A program made the position numbers and the translations under genes. Positions 36,100-48,132 of a stretch of DNA of 64,000 nt are shown here, in pieces (position 1 is the stretch's first letter; every line of letters starts with the position of its first letter). The notes beneath the pieces were generated by a model that ran no database searches, was not told the DNA's origin, and saw nothing but the letters and a program-made list of their open reading frames with translations. The stretch covers positions 64,224,581 through 64,288,580 of the forward strand of contig CP141140.1 of assembly GCA_035235625.1 (NCBI GenBank), read 5' to 3'. The stretch comes from Saururus chinensis. Taxonomy: Eukaryota > Streptophyta > Magnoliopsida > Piperales > Saururaceae.

Positions 36100-38230
36100 T
36101 ATACATTGAAAAGCACTCATGATAGTATAAATGTTTGAGTACATGAAATTTAAATGTCTCAATAGTAGTAGTTTCTTCACTAATTTCCTATCTTCGTTCT
36201 AGTGTATTTGGATTTCCTTCTAATTTATTATTAGCAACTCCATCTTTTTCTCTAGCTCGTCACCTCCTATATGACGTTGTTGGGTGTGTCCTCGACATTC
36301 AATGTATGGAGAATCAAAGCAAAGGTTAGACTCAATATTATTTAATAGCTCTTCAATTAGTGCAAATATATGCATAAACCCCATAATACAACTTCTAACA
36401 TAATTATAGAATATAAAGAAGATTAGAACACTCAAAATAATCACAACATAAATTGTGCAGTAAGAATGAGATTTTTTTAAACCACTATCTCTAAAATGGT
36501 TACTCACCTTTATGTCATTCGAATGATAACAAAAATAAACAATATGTATACAGAAATAAAAAATATGAGATTTTCCTCCCCAATTATTAAGTGTGCCACA
36601 AGACTACCATCAATAGCAGCAGCTTTAGAGAGGGCTAGCAGGGATGGTGGTTTATCCAATAGGACATGGTAGTCATGACCTTTTCCTTCATTTGTTCAAT
36701 AGCCACCACAGAACTAACTTGGATGTATCAGATAATTTCATGGATAGTATATCCACTTTGATGGCTCTCAGGCAGGGCCAAGAAGAGAACAACTCTCATG
36801 GCTATTATTTATGAGAGTGAAAGAAGGGAAGCAAGGATTAGAACCAGTTTTTTCTTTGTGATACCAATTAGGCAGAGACTAGATGACGACTTAGGGAAGG
36901 AGAATCTATACTTGTAAATATCGATATCTGCTATTTCATTTGCTTTCAGATCATTTCATCAAGTTAATATAGGTAGACTCAGATGTTTAACACATATATT
37001 GAACAACTTTGGTTTCAACAAGTTAATCTCATACTTCATGAGGCAATTTGGTTTTGTTTCTTGTTCTGCTGGTTAATTTTCTTCTTCTACATGTTCTCGG
37101 TCCTCATTTCATCAAGTTGTGGGTCAGGGATGTTTTTCCAGATTTATTAATTTGGTGTATGAAGTCAAAGGTGATAAGGGGGATGAATGTAAGGTCCAGG
37201 GTGGTCCCCTCCCATAAAGAGACAAAATGATGGTCAAATTCCACTCTGGGTCTTGTTTTAGATGACAATAATGTAAAATATGACTTCAACACAACACATG
37301 ATAACTCATAGATTGCTTCCTCACATGGTGTTATTTTACGTAAAATTTGGCAAAACTTAACTGCTTTGCCCCAATTCCAACACAGCTTCAATCCCATTAA
37401 ACTTTTCAATATCATCCATTTTTAACGGTGGCTACTTGCATCGTGGATGTCTATGCAATCTTGTATAAATTTGATGGGAAAAGAAAATAAAAACAAAGAG
37501 CTAACAACAAGCAGATTGACATGGGGATAGTATGTTGTTTCTCGCATTCTCATCCTCAAATTGCTCTTCTGATTCCTGTTCATGAAGAAAGACACAATCA
37601 ACTGAAGCAAACATGAAATCATACACCAAAGACGAATGACAAATGTGAAATCACCAAGCAGCCAAAAAAAAACCTATGCATCTCAATCACAAACAGAAGG
37701 AAAATAAAAAACCGACCTTTTTAATGACGGGCAAAATCTGGATTTGGAGTCGCTAGTGGAGTGCTAGAGTGGAAAATCTGGAGCAGGAGGCGCTGGTGGA
37801 GGTTCTAGAGCAGGGAATCTGGAGCTGGAGGTGCTGGTAGTGGTGCAAAAAAAAAGGGTTCTGGTGGAGGCAAAATAGGAAAAGCTTGAGATGGTGGTGC
37901 TGACGGAGCAATTTGGTTCCGGTGGAGACGAAGAGGGATCTGGTAGAGCCCCTGGCTAGTGACGCCGAGGGAGATTAGAGTTGAAGCCGAAAGACATTTT
38001 GAGATGGGTGAAGCCTGGAGGGAGGAAGGGCGGGGTATACGTAGTGAAAATTTTCAAACAACGTCCTTTGATATATTTTGTAACATTGGGGTTTAAGAGA
38101 GAAATTTTACATTTTACAATCGGGGTGTATAAGTAACCGGGGATACAATGATAAAATAGGGGTGTAAATAGCAACGCAAAAATTAAACACAAAGGGTGAT
38201 GTGGCTGGTCATCTGTCCTTGTCAAGAAAA
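36100..38230. other. Intergenic DNA upstream of the P450; no gene recognised
   Basis: Bases 37740-37960 carry repeated GGAG/GGTGCTGG triplet motifs of low complexity. The remainder is AT-rich. The minus-strand frames at 36220-36507 and 37104-37415 show no domain. Confidence 0.45.
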
Positions 38231-38235
38231 TTCCC

Positions 38236-38245
38236 TATAAAAAAT
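38236..38245 (+). promoter_or_regulatory. TATA box of the CYP93-like P450
   Basis: TATAAAAAAT lies 54 bases before the ATG at 38290, implying a very short leader. The promoter looks intact although the gene is broken. Confidence 0.6.
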
Positions 38246-38289
38246 CACTTCCGCGAGGGGAAAATAGAAAAAGCTTCCTTGCAAAAACA

Positions 38290-38634
38290 ATGGAAGTGGA
38301 GCTCCAAACCTACTTCATTTGGTTGGTCTCCACCCTCCTCCTTCGATCACTTGGAGCTTCATTAGCAGGATCACGGTCCATGCATCAGCCTCCAGGCCCC
38401 ATGGCACTCCCGGTCATTGGCCACCTCCACCTACTGTGTCCTATCACCCACCAAGCCCTCCACAGACTCACCCTGCGCCACGACCCCCTTATGTGCATCC
38501 TCCTCGGCTCCATGCCTTGCATCGTTGCCTCCAACGCTGACACTGCAAGGGAGTTCCTTAAGACCCACGAGAACCTCTTCGTCTCCCGTCCCGAGGGGGC
38601 CACAATCCGCTCCCTTGCAAATGGCTCGGACAAC
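38290..38634 (+). pseudogene. CYP93-like cytochrome P450, 5' part (about 115 codons)
   Basis: Encodes the N-terminal membrane anchor (YFIWLVSTLLLRSLGASLAG), the proline-rich hinge (PPGPMALPVIGHLHLL) and the start of the catalytic domain. That domain runs as LRHDPLMCILLGSMPCIVAS and FLKTHENLFVSRPEG. The style is that of CYP93 enzymes, which include flavone synthase II. The frame is cut after SLANGSDN, where a retrotransposon LTR begins (TGATAAAC at 38635). About 180 residues between this part and the 3' part are not found, so removing the insert would not restore a gene. CYP93 assignment rests on motif resemblance; the substrate is unknown. Confidence 0.85.
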
Positions 38635-39012
38635 TGATAAACTTAAATACAGGAGATTAGGCATACCTGTCGCCATTAGAATTAACAAAGCTTGATCTTC
38701 TGCCAATCCTCTTCAGAATCACACAATAGTATTTCTGGTTTAGAACTTGGCTGAGAGCAATCTCACTTAAGACACTGAATTAGGATAGCTAATGGTGTAT
38801 TTATAACTAATCTAGGACACTACTGTTAAGAACCCTAGAATCATGACTGTCCATCCATAGGTCATCCAACGGTTCAGATTTACCACTTAAAATCATATTT
38901 TAATGGGTATTCTGACTCAGGCCCATTACCCAGACAGTTTTAAAAGCCCAAAATAGTGTCAATTGGGACAGTTGGGCCACTTTATATTTTATTTACAAAA
39001 CAAAGCCCAACA
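38635..39012 (-). repeat. 3' LTR of the Ty1-copia element
   Basis: On the minus strand it starts TGTTGGGCTTTG and ends GTTTATCA, with a TATA box (TTATAAATAC) at about 38797-38806. Next to it, at 39013-39026, lies the polypurine tract reading CCAAGTGGGAGAA on the minus strand. Confidence 0.85.
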
Positions 39013-39473
39013 TTCTCCCACTTGGCACAACTTCTCAATTGAGCCATAGAAAGAATAAAATCTCCAACTTGGCTCAATTAAACTAAATTTGAGAAAAATA
39101 TTTTAGTTAAAAAAAAACCAAGTGGGTAATGGGAAACTTGAAAATGACTTTCGTATGCGCATATAATTTTTTTTAAAATAATACCCTTCGAATTGTATGT
39201 GGTAACTTTATACTCTTACAAAATGTCATAATCGCATGAATCAAGGCAGTTATGTCCTCAAAGGAGAACATTCCTTTCCATGTATCACGATGCAACTAAT
39301 TCATTATGTTTGAGTGCTATATGTGGCAAAATATATTTATGAGTGAAGGCATGCTCCCACTCATTTTGCAAATACTGTCTCATACTTAAGTGCACTGAAA
39401 AATGAGACACAACGAGAAAAGAAATCAGAATCGCTATGATAAATGAGTAAAGTCCAGAAGTATATAAGCAAAA

Positions 39474-42400
39474 TCAAATGCACGATAAGCTAATAAGACC
39501 CATACAATCCACATGACTCTTAAATAGAGAAGGGGGTAAGCCCTTAGTCATTAGATCCGCAACCATAAGCTTAGTACCTATATGCTCAATAACAACTGTC
39601 CCTTCTTTAACACAATCCTGAACAACAAGATACTTGATGTCGATGTGATTACTTCGACTTCCACTATTGTTGTTCTTCGTGAAGAACACAACAACACTAT
39701 TATCACATAACATCTTTAATGGCCTATATATGGAATCCATAATAGTAAGTCCTATGACAATGTTCATCAGCCAAGTAGCATGTAATGTGCCCTCATAACA
39801 AGCAACAAACTCTGCCTCCATAGTCGACGATGTTGTAAGGGTTTGCTTAATACTTTTCCAAGAGATAGCACCACCTGCCAAAAGGAAAATATAATTTGAT
39901 GTCGACTTTTTCAAGTCAACACAACCAGCAAAGTCTGCATCTGTGTATCCAACCAGTTCCAAATGATTAGAATGTCTGTATGTAAGCATGTAAACCTTCA
40001 TTCCTTGCAGATACCTCATAACCTTCTTTGCAGCTCTCCAATGATCCATCCCTGGATTTTTCTAGTATCTACCTAGCATTCCCATAGCAAAGGCAATATC
40101 AGGTCTTGTACAGACCTCCAAGTACGTCATACTACCAATTGCCGATGCATAAGGAATGTCTTTCATGCCGCCCAACTCCAAAGAATTCTTTGGACACTAG
40201 AACAAGCTAAATTTGTCACCCTTCACAATAGGAGTTGCACTAGATGAGCAGTTTTCCATGTTAAACCGTTTCAGAACTTTATTAATATAGGCCTGTTGAG
40301 ACAACCCAAGGATCCTTCTGGATCTATCACAATAGATTTCAATCCCTATGACACAGGATGCCTCACCTAAATCTGTCATGTCAAAGTTCTGGGAAAGAAA
40401 TTATTTAGTCTCGTACAACATCCCTAAGTCACTGCTTGCAAGTAGAATGTCATCAACATACAAGACCAGAAATGTGTAACAACTCCCACTAACCTTAAGG
40501 TATATGCATTGATCAACAATGTTCTCCTTAAAACCAAATGAAGTAGTAACATCGTTGAACTTCAAATATCACTGTCGGAAGGCCTGTTTCAGTCCATATA
40601 TTGACTTCTTGAGTCTACAAACCAGATGACTTCCTTTATCTGAGGTGAATCCTTCAGGCTGAATCATATACACCTCCTCCTCAAAATCCCCATTCAAGAA
40701 CGCCGTCTTGACATCCATTTGATGTAACTCCAAGTCAAAATGAGATACAAGGGCCAAAATAAAGCTCAATGAATCCTTCGTAGAAACTAGAGAGAAGGTT
40801 TTATTATAGTCAATACCATCTTTCTGAAGAAAACTTTGGCTACAAGTCAGGCCTTATATCTACTAATGTTACAAGATGGATCTAATTTAGTCTTATAGAC
40901 CCAATTGTAGCCAAGAGTCCTGGCGCCCTACGGTAACTTTACGAGATCCCATACTTGATTATCAGCCATAGATTTCATCTCATCCTACATGGCATCATAC
41001 CATTTACTAGAGTTATCTCCCTCATGGCCTGTGAATATGTAATAGGATCTTGAATGAGTCCATCATTCTTGTCAGACTCTTAGAGGTATACAACATAGTC
41101 AGAAGGGAGTGCATGTTTCCTTACTCTTGAGAACCTTCGAAGTCCTATTTCAGCAACAGGCGGAGGTGCTTGTGCAATAGGAACTTCAACAACTTGTTCC
41201 TGAGGGGATGGTGAAGGAGAGGCTGCTCTGGAATCACCATTGGTGATGCAGCATATGTTCCTCCACCGGATGTGGGTATAATAACTGGAACTCGTATTTC
41301 CTCAAACACAATGTGTTTAGGGGAAATACTCCCACTGAAGTTGCCTTGCTCAAGAAAATGTACATTCTGTGCTTCGACTACTGTAGGGGTGTGAGATGGA
41401 CAATAAAACCTATAACCCTTAGACCTTTCTGTATAGCTAATGAAAAATCCACTAACAGTCTTAGGGTCAAGCTTCTTCTCAAGTGGATTGTACATCCTAA
41501 CCTCAACTGGACAACCCCATATGTGTACATGATCTAAACTAGGTTTCCATCCATTCCATAGCTCAAATGGTGCTTTAGGAACGGCTTTAGATGGAACTCG
41601 ATTTAAAATGTACACAGCTATTTTTAAGGCTTCACTCCACATATTGAGAGGAAGAGAGGAGTTACTGATCATACTCCTCACCATATTCATCAAAGTGCGG
41701 TTCCTCCTTTCAGCAACACCATTTTGTTGTGGTGTGCCTGGTACTGTGTATTGTGCAACAATACCATTTTCCTTCAGGAACTATGCAAATAGTCAAGGTT
41801 TTTGTCCACTCTCTGTGTACCTGCCATAGTATTCCCCTCCTCTGTCTGATCTAATAATTTTGATACTCAATCCAGATTATTTCTCTACCTCTACCTTATA
41901 AGTCTTGAAAGAATTAAATGCTTCAGACTTTTCATTTAAGAGATAAAGATACATATATCGGGTATGATCATCTAGAAAGGTAATGAAATACCTTTGACCA
42001 AATAAGACAGGGAGTACTAAATGGTCCACAGATATCAGTGTGTATGATGTCTAATTTCTCATCATGCCTCTTAGCACCCTTAGAAGGCTTGCTAGTCTAA
42101 TTTCTCTTTATGCAGTCTATACATGTCTCTAGATCAGTAAAGTCAAGAGTTTTTAAAACTCCTTCTCTTACTAATTTCTTTAAGTGGTCAATGGAGATAT
42201 GCCCCAACCGCCTGTGCCATAACATAGAGGAGTTCTTTTTAATAACACTTCCTTGCATAGACATCATAGATTGTTCAAAGAAAACATGCAAAGAGAGACA
42301 ATATAATCCATCAATCAAAGAACCAGAACCAATGGTGACTGAATCTTTAATAATCAGAAATGAGGAATTCATAAACTGAAAATTAAAGCCATGAGGTACT

Positions 42401-43581
42401 AGTCTTGATACAGAAACTAAGTTTTTAGATAAACTTGGAATATAGAAAGCTCTCTCTAAATCTAAGGTGTATCCTGTATGGAGAACAAGTCTATATGTCC
42501 CCACACCTTCAACCTTCGAACACATCTTATTTCCAGAATAGATATTGTGCTCCCCATCATTTGGTTTCCTTAGATTGAGAAACCCCTGTATGACAGTAGA
42601 AACATGGATTGTAGAACCAGAGTTAATCTACCATGTGTTATTATGATGAGAATCCATATAATTAGATTCATAACACACTAAAGACATGAAATTACCTCCT
42701 TTCTTGGCAAGTCACTTCTGATACTTAGGGCAATCTTTCTTCATGTGTCCTTTCTTCTTGCAGAAAAAATATTTGGTTTCCTTGGTGACACCAGTAGACT
42801 TCATTGGTACACCTTTACCAGCTTTTTTCTTTGAAGCACCATGATTACCCTTCTTTTGTCCTTTATGAGAAATTAGATGGGCACTCTCTAGCTTCTCTTG
42901 CTTAAGTCTCCCATCTTCCTACACACACATACTTAGAAGGTCATTGACTGACCACTGAGTATTATGTGCGTTATAAGAGATCTTGAATGACCCATATTGT
43001 GCAGACATGGAGTTCAGAATAAAGTGGACTAAAAAAGTATCATCAATCTTTATTTTCATATTGTTTAACTAATTAGCAATATCACGCATCTGTATGATAT
43101 GCTCTCTCATCCCTTTGTCATCTGTTAGCCTCATTAATGACAATTTAGACATTAAGGTGCTGGCCAAGGATTTATCAGAACTCTTGAATTGAGCTTCAAT
43201 AGCTTTCAAAAGTTCTTAGACTGTATCATATCTTGGGATGGATCCCCTAATGCTTTTATTGATGTGAGACCTTATGAGCATCATGCTTAAGTGGTTAAAC
43301 CGCTCTCACTTTTCAAAAGATGCTACCTCACTTGGCGTACTTTTTTCCGTAGGAGTGGTAGGTGTATCCATACGAAACGCCAAGTCCAAGTCCATGCACC
43401 CTAACAGTAAAAGAACTTTTTCCTTCCAATCCGTAAAATTGTCCCCAGACAATAATGGAAGGTACTGATTAGGGTCATAAATAAAAGACGGATAAGCTGC
43501 AATAAAAGAATAAAGACATGTGAACATTAAAGAGGGCAAGAAACAATAACATAAGTATGAAATAGCCAATGCTAAAATCAT
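39474..43581 (-). pseudogene. Ty1-copia gag-pol, inactivated
   Basis: Gag begins about 43540 (LLSGDNFTDWKEK) and carries a zinc knuckle near 42740 whose first Cys is Tyr (YFFCKKKGHMKKDC). The protease motif reads NSGST where DSGST or DSGAT is expected, near 42620. Integrase has the HHCC finger (WHRRLGH, then CIDC) near 42100-42240 and [12 protein letters not shown]. Reverse transcriptase has VKTAFLNGDFEEEVYM and YVDD near 40450. RNase H (39474-40070) has YTDADFAG, then STMEAEFVA and the final KGLPPSLFKSHV. At least ten stops lie in the frame, so no product is possible. Confidence 0.9.
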
Positions 43582-43640
43582 GTAGTAAAATTGTAAACCT
43601 CCCTTTGGGCAAAGGTTGCAATCTGCATCAAAGTTACTAA

Positions 43641-44606
43641 GCTGTATAGAAACAAATGTTTATTTTGTCTCATGATAAGGCTAGTGGGTTATACATAAAA
43701 CATTACAGGAAAATCCCACACCTTTGGGCATAGGGATTCACCAATGTTAAAATATATAACCCTCCACCCTATCCTAATTATGTAACCCTAACTACCACCT
43801 CCCTTTGGGGCTAGATGACAATCTTTGTCACATAATTAGAATTTGATAATAGCACAATATTTTTATGTATGTGAATCTATGTACCTCATGGTAACATTCT
43901 ATATGATTCACACGTTGACAAATAACTTAGGATGCTTTGGCCATTCCTAAATTATCTCAACGGACGTGGGAACTGAATTTGTGCTATTCACCATTTCATA
44001 TAACAAAATGAATGCAATTAATTATTAAACAAACATAAAAATATCCATATACAAAATTGACTGGGGCATTAATGTCAATTTTGTCACCAAGCTTTTGGGA
44101 CTTGGCCAGGGGTTCCATCACCACACACCACAATTAAAAATATAGTCCAAAGTCCTTATACAGTCCTTTAAAAAAAAATTGTACAAGTTGGAAGCTATAA
44201 GCCCCTAAAATAGAAAAAAAAATGTACATTAATTCTTCATGACTGCATCCGCCTCTAGACAGTCCTTGAATTCCGGTATCACTTATAATAATTATAATGT
44301 ACACTCTCTCTCAAAATTACATAAGTGGTGCTTTCAACAATTTTTTTTAAAAATTGATAAGCATATGATTGCAATATAATCCCCTGGCCGGCCCATAATA
44401 TTAATAAAGCCTTAATCATGATAATTAAATAACACATCCACAATACCACATGTAATCATCATAAAAAAGATTCCACAAAAGGAAAGAAAAAGAAGAAAAA
44501 AAAATTTTCCTCTTTTTTTTTTGAAATTTCCGGAATAGTACAAACCGGGTCTGACCCGGTTTGGGCCGGGTCAGTGTAAACCCGCCCGCGCCAGTGCGGG
44601 TCAACA
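43641..44606. other. Unassigned DNA between copia gag and P450 3' part
   Basis: It contains several CCTCCCTTTGGG / CCCAAAGGG motifs near 43600, 43720 and 43800, like a long retroelement leader, and a GC-rich inverted repeat (ACCCGGTTTGGGCCGGGT) near 44550. It may be the 5' leader of the copia element. It could also hold P450 intron sequence. Confidence 0.35.
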
Positions 44607-44647
44607 ACAACCCACAGAAGCGGGCGAGGTGACTCTCTTCTGCGGCT

Positions 44648-44681
44648 CATCTTCAACCTCTCGACAGAGAGGTTGAAGATG
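44648..44681. repeat. Perfect hairpin with 15-bp arms near the P450 3' part
   Basis: CATCTTCAACCTCTC, a GACA loop, and the exact reverse complement. It lies 21 bases upstream of where recognisable P450 coding sequence resumes. It could mark a rearrangement junction formed by a short inversion. Confidence 0.9.
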
Positions 44682-44702
44682 AGAAACTGGCGGCCGTCAT
44701 AG

Positions 44703-45314
44703 ACATCCTCCACCACCATCGAATGGGCCTTCGCCGAGTTCATCAACAGCCCCCACGTCCTCATGAAAGCCACTGCCGAGATCGAATCCATTGTGGGGAA
44801 GGACCGTCTGGTCGAAGAATCCGACATTGTAGAGCTCCCCTACGTGCAGGCCATCGTCAAGGAGACTCTGCGGCTGCATCCGGCCGCTCCACTCATCACA
44901 AGAGAATCCACCAGAGGCTTTACCATATATGGTTATCAGATCCCAGCAACTCGACTCATTGTAAACGTGTGGGCAATCGGCAGAGACCCCTAGTATTGGG
45001 AGGAGCCACTGCTGTTCTACCCGGAGAGGTTCATGCCTGGTGCGGACCATGGCGGCAATTGGACGCAAGTGGATGTTCGAGGGCAGCATTTCCAACTCCT
45101 GCCATTTGGTAGTGGGAGGCGGGGGTGTCCCGGGGTAAGCCTCGCTATGCAGGTCTTGCAGATGGCAATTGCAACATTGATTCAGTGCTTTGACTGGAAG
45201 GCTGATGGCGGACCTGTTGACATGGCTGAAGCAAACGGTTTAGCAGGGTCGAGATTGAAGCCGCTAGTGTGTGTCCCAATTCCCCGCTTGAACCCGTTCC
45301 CTTCATTGGAATAA
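44703..45314 (+). pseudogene. CYP93-like cytochrome P450, 3' part (203 codons)
   Basis: Begins at the end of the I-helix oxygen-binding region ([17 protein letters not shown]), directly after an AG that could be the 3' splice site of the conserved A-type P450 intron. It continues through the K-helix ExxR (KETLRLHP; Glu at 44862, Arg at 44871), the PERF motif (FYPERFMPG) and the heme loop ([13 protein letters not shown], from about 45099, with the Cys ligand). It ends [13 protein letters not shown] at 44991-44993 stands where the family has Lys or another residue (RDP, stop, YWEEP). The heme-loop sequence [20 protein letters not shown] is characteristic of CYP93. Dead through this stop and loss of the middle of the gene. 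Confidence 0.9.
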
Positions 45315-46133
45315 CATAATTGCATTTGCTGGGGCTTAATTGTCACAAAATCTCCGTTGAATGCTAAAATATTACTCTTAATCTATGAAATAAGGGTCTT
45401 TTCCCTCCGTTCTAAAATACGTGTATCGTTTGAAAAAAAATTGTCTAAAATAAATGTTTCAGTTGATGAGTGCATCATGTGCTTACTTATTTGTTAACCA
45501 CTTTCTCTTATCTCACTAATGTTTAAATATATTTTCTCTCAAGCATCATCGAACTAACCCTTTTTGGTGTTTGTCAATGGAGTAGGATAATTCTTACCAT
45601 ATTGTCCTAGTTTTTAAGTGATATCACGTGACTCAAATTTATATTTTACTTTATCAAAATGAGACACTAACTTTAGGACCGACTGAGTCTATATGATAGA
45701 AAATAAGCTTGTGTTTTTTCATATATTATCCAAATCTATAAAATATATTAAAATTTGATACCCTTCAACTATGAGGGCTACTATAATGTCTCTAGTCCAA
45801 ATACATAGTCAAACCAAAGAACTACAAGTTGTAGCCTTGATAAGTAGGAAATTAAAACAAAAAACTAGCACAATAACTAAGGATGTAACCATTTAAAGCA
45901 ACAAAAGTATTTTTTATGTAAAAGCCCAAATAAGTAAAAAAACTAAAATTAGCATGTCCTTTTGACTAGATTTAATACACTATAAAGCTTAAAACTTATG
46001 AGACTAAAACTACTAACCTTTATCTAGAACTAGACGTACTAGACGTCCCTTCTCTAGCTCATTGATGGCCACTAATGTCCCTCTTAGTACTTTTCTCTTT
46101 AAGTTTAATCTTCATTTTCTTCACTTATATAAC
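45315..46133 (+). repeat. P450 3' flank, copy 2
   Basis: This is the original-looking neighbour of the P450 gene: 3' untranslated region, a Stowaway-like block at about 45405-45693, and AT-rich DNA to the solo LTR. The duplicate is 24238-25050. Confidence 0.85.
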
Positions 46134-48127
46134 TGTTGCGCCCCGACTTTTTAAGTTAAATTAAAGATTTAAGTGCCGCCAATTTTAATTTAAAAATGGG
46201 TCAAGATCAACTGTGCATAAGAGAGTAACTATTCATTAATTTAGGTAATTATAAAAAATTTACAAAATAAGGCTCATTATGTGTTAACAAAATTAAAGTC
46301 GTGCACATCCAAAATTAATACAAAACAAAAGAAAGTCACAAAGCATATATCTTTCGAAGTCCTACAAGCAATCTTCATTAATATCATCTTCTTCGATCAG
46401 ACGTGCAACATCTAGGGGTGGGTGAGTATAATTATACTCAGTAGAAAGAGTTAAATTCTATTAACATGCTAAAATATAAAGCATAAATAAATATGCATAA
46501 AATATTCTCATAATAATTCATATTCAAAAGTTGATTCAAATGCATATTATCGACTAACAAAATCCAATGTACTTATACAAAATGTCAAATAAAACAATTC
46601 TTGACAAAATCTGGCAAACTAGTATAAATCGTTCGTAACCAAAATTTTATAAATAAATCAAAATCAAATAAATCATCATGCACACAATGTTGCCGATACC
46701 AGAGCGACATACACCCATACTCGTAGAGAAACAGGATCTAAATGAAGATCTTTCCACAATATGCAATTTCATGGGCGTGCCATATGCCATAACATGCGGT
46801 ACCTAGGAGTCATAACTCCAATTGCTTTTGGGCTTTATACTTAATAGCTACCGTTCAAATCCTGTCATAATCATTCGTAAATGTAATTCAAATAATAATA
46901 AAATCTTAAAACACGTATCACGATAAAATCCATCTTAGAGGTGTATGATACGATATTATTTTAGCGTTCGCTCAACCCCTAATAAATATCATCTCTTTGA
47001 AAATAATCGGTCACAAAAGAAAGCCAAACTCATACGGTTAAGTTGTAGCACAAAATTAGAGTTTAAGACCACCTACCCTTCGTTCTTAAAATTAATCAGT
47101 GTAACGGTTGGTGGTCGGAGCCTTGTCTCGTTCATGGGCTTTGGGGCAGCTGGTGAAACCTCCCCTTGTGCCGGGACAAGATCTCCTTTTGGGCTTGGAA
47201 GCGACAGACAAAGCCTCCCCTTGCATCGGGATGATTCCTCCTTCCGGCTTGAAAGTAGTGGATGAAGCCTCCACTTGTGCTAGGACAAATTCTTCCTCCC
47301 TGCTTGAAAGTGGCAGACGGAGCCTCCCCCTACTATTAGTTGTTTCCCCCCTTTAGAGTAGCTAACTCGAAAAACGGACCCCTCTACAACGTATAGCACC
47401 CACAAATTCGCTAAGAACATTTTTTTAAACGAACAAAAACGAACGAGAAATTACTTTAAAACGCGGGTGTTTAATGTTTGGAAACGGGCAGAGGTCAAAC
47501 GAGAATAGGGGAGGAAAATTAGTGAAAGAAAAGCTAATACCCCCTCCCCATTTAGCAATGATGCACGCTAATGCGTGTGTCATTGCCAACGCGTGTGCAG
47601 GACGGCCTGGGTTGCTCAGGTCATTGCTTGCCATGGTCAACAATGGTGGAGGCCATGGCTAGCCTGCAACAGCATGCTTGTTGCTGCAAGTTGGCGTCAG
47701 GGCATCAGCAGTGGTAACGTAATTTTTTTTAAATATTTTAAATATTGTTTTTTTTAAACAAAATTTATAACTTTAAGTGGGCGTAACGTCTTACCCCGGT
47801 CTCGGAATTGCACATTCTTGGTATCGTTGGTCTCGTATTGACGAACCCTTCAAAACAAGACCAGACAAGGACATTTCTTCTTGCTAATTTAAAGTGGGTC
47901 CCACCCACAATATGCTTTTCGAGGCCATAGCCTACTATCCCAATGTTTGTTTTATACATTTTAGGGCTCGTTATGTTCGTCTCTCTGAGCCTTATCGAAT
48001 ATCGTTCCTCTAAATGAAACAAGTTCAAAACTGTCCAATTTTAATAAATTTTGCTATTGGGCCCTTAAACTCGCTAATGGACCCAAATGTTCAAATTTCA
48101 AAACATTGAAATTCCGGGGCGTTTACA
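46134..48127 (-). mobile_element. Solo LTR, 1994 bp, with 5-bp target duplication
   Basis: On the plus strand it starts TGTTGCGCCCCG and ends GGGGCGTTTACA, flanked by ATAAC on both sides (46129-46133 and 48128-48132). The ends are inversely related (TGTAAACGCCCC on the minus strand), as in plant Ty3/gypsy LTRs. There is no primer site, tract or coding region, so it is a solo LTR left by recombination. The first 318 bases recur at 25051-25368. Confidence 0.85.
47160..47335. repeat. Three tandem units of about 55 bp in the solo LTR
   Basis: Units begin CCTCCCCTTG or CCTCCACTTG at about 47160, 47214 and 47268, each with a GGGCTTGAAAG-like middle and a GACAGACNAAG-like end, then a partial fourth. 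They diverge by about one base in five. Confidence 0.7.
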
Positions 48128-48132
48128 ATAAC

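Larger units (their letters stand above)
38635..43640 (-). mobile_element. Ty1-copia retrotransposon, decayed, one LTR visible
   Basis: On the minus strand the order is gag, protease, integrase, reverse transcriptase, RNase H, polypurine tract, LTR. That order, with integrase before reverse transcriptase, defines Ty1-copia. The LTR at 38635-39012 is the 3' LTR. I could not find a matching 5' LTR or a primer site on the right side, so that end is deleted or replaced. Many stops interrupt the coding region. It splits the CYP93-like gene. ACAAC precedes the LTR at 38630-38634 and also occurs at 44607-44611, but without a recognisable LTR next to it. Confidence 0.88.

Noticed and set aside
43641..44606. 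A 5' LTR for the Ty1-copia element
   Set aside because: No stretch resembles 38635-39012 and no minus-strand TGGTATCAGAGC primer site is present.
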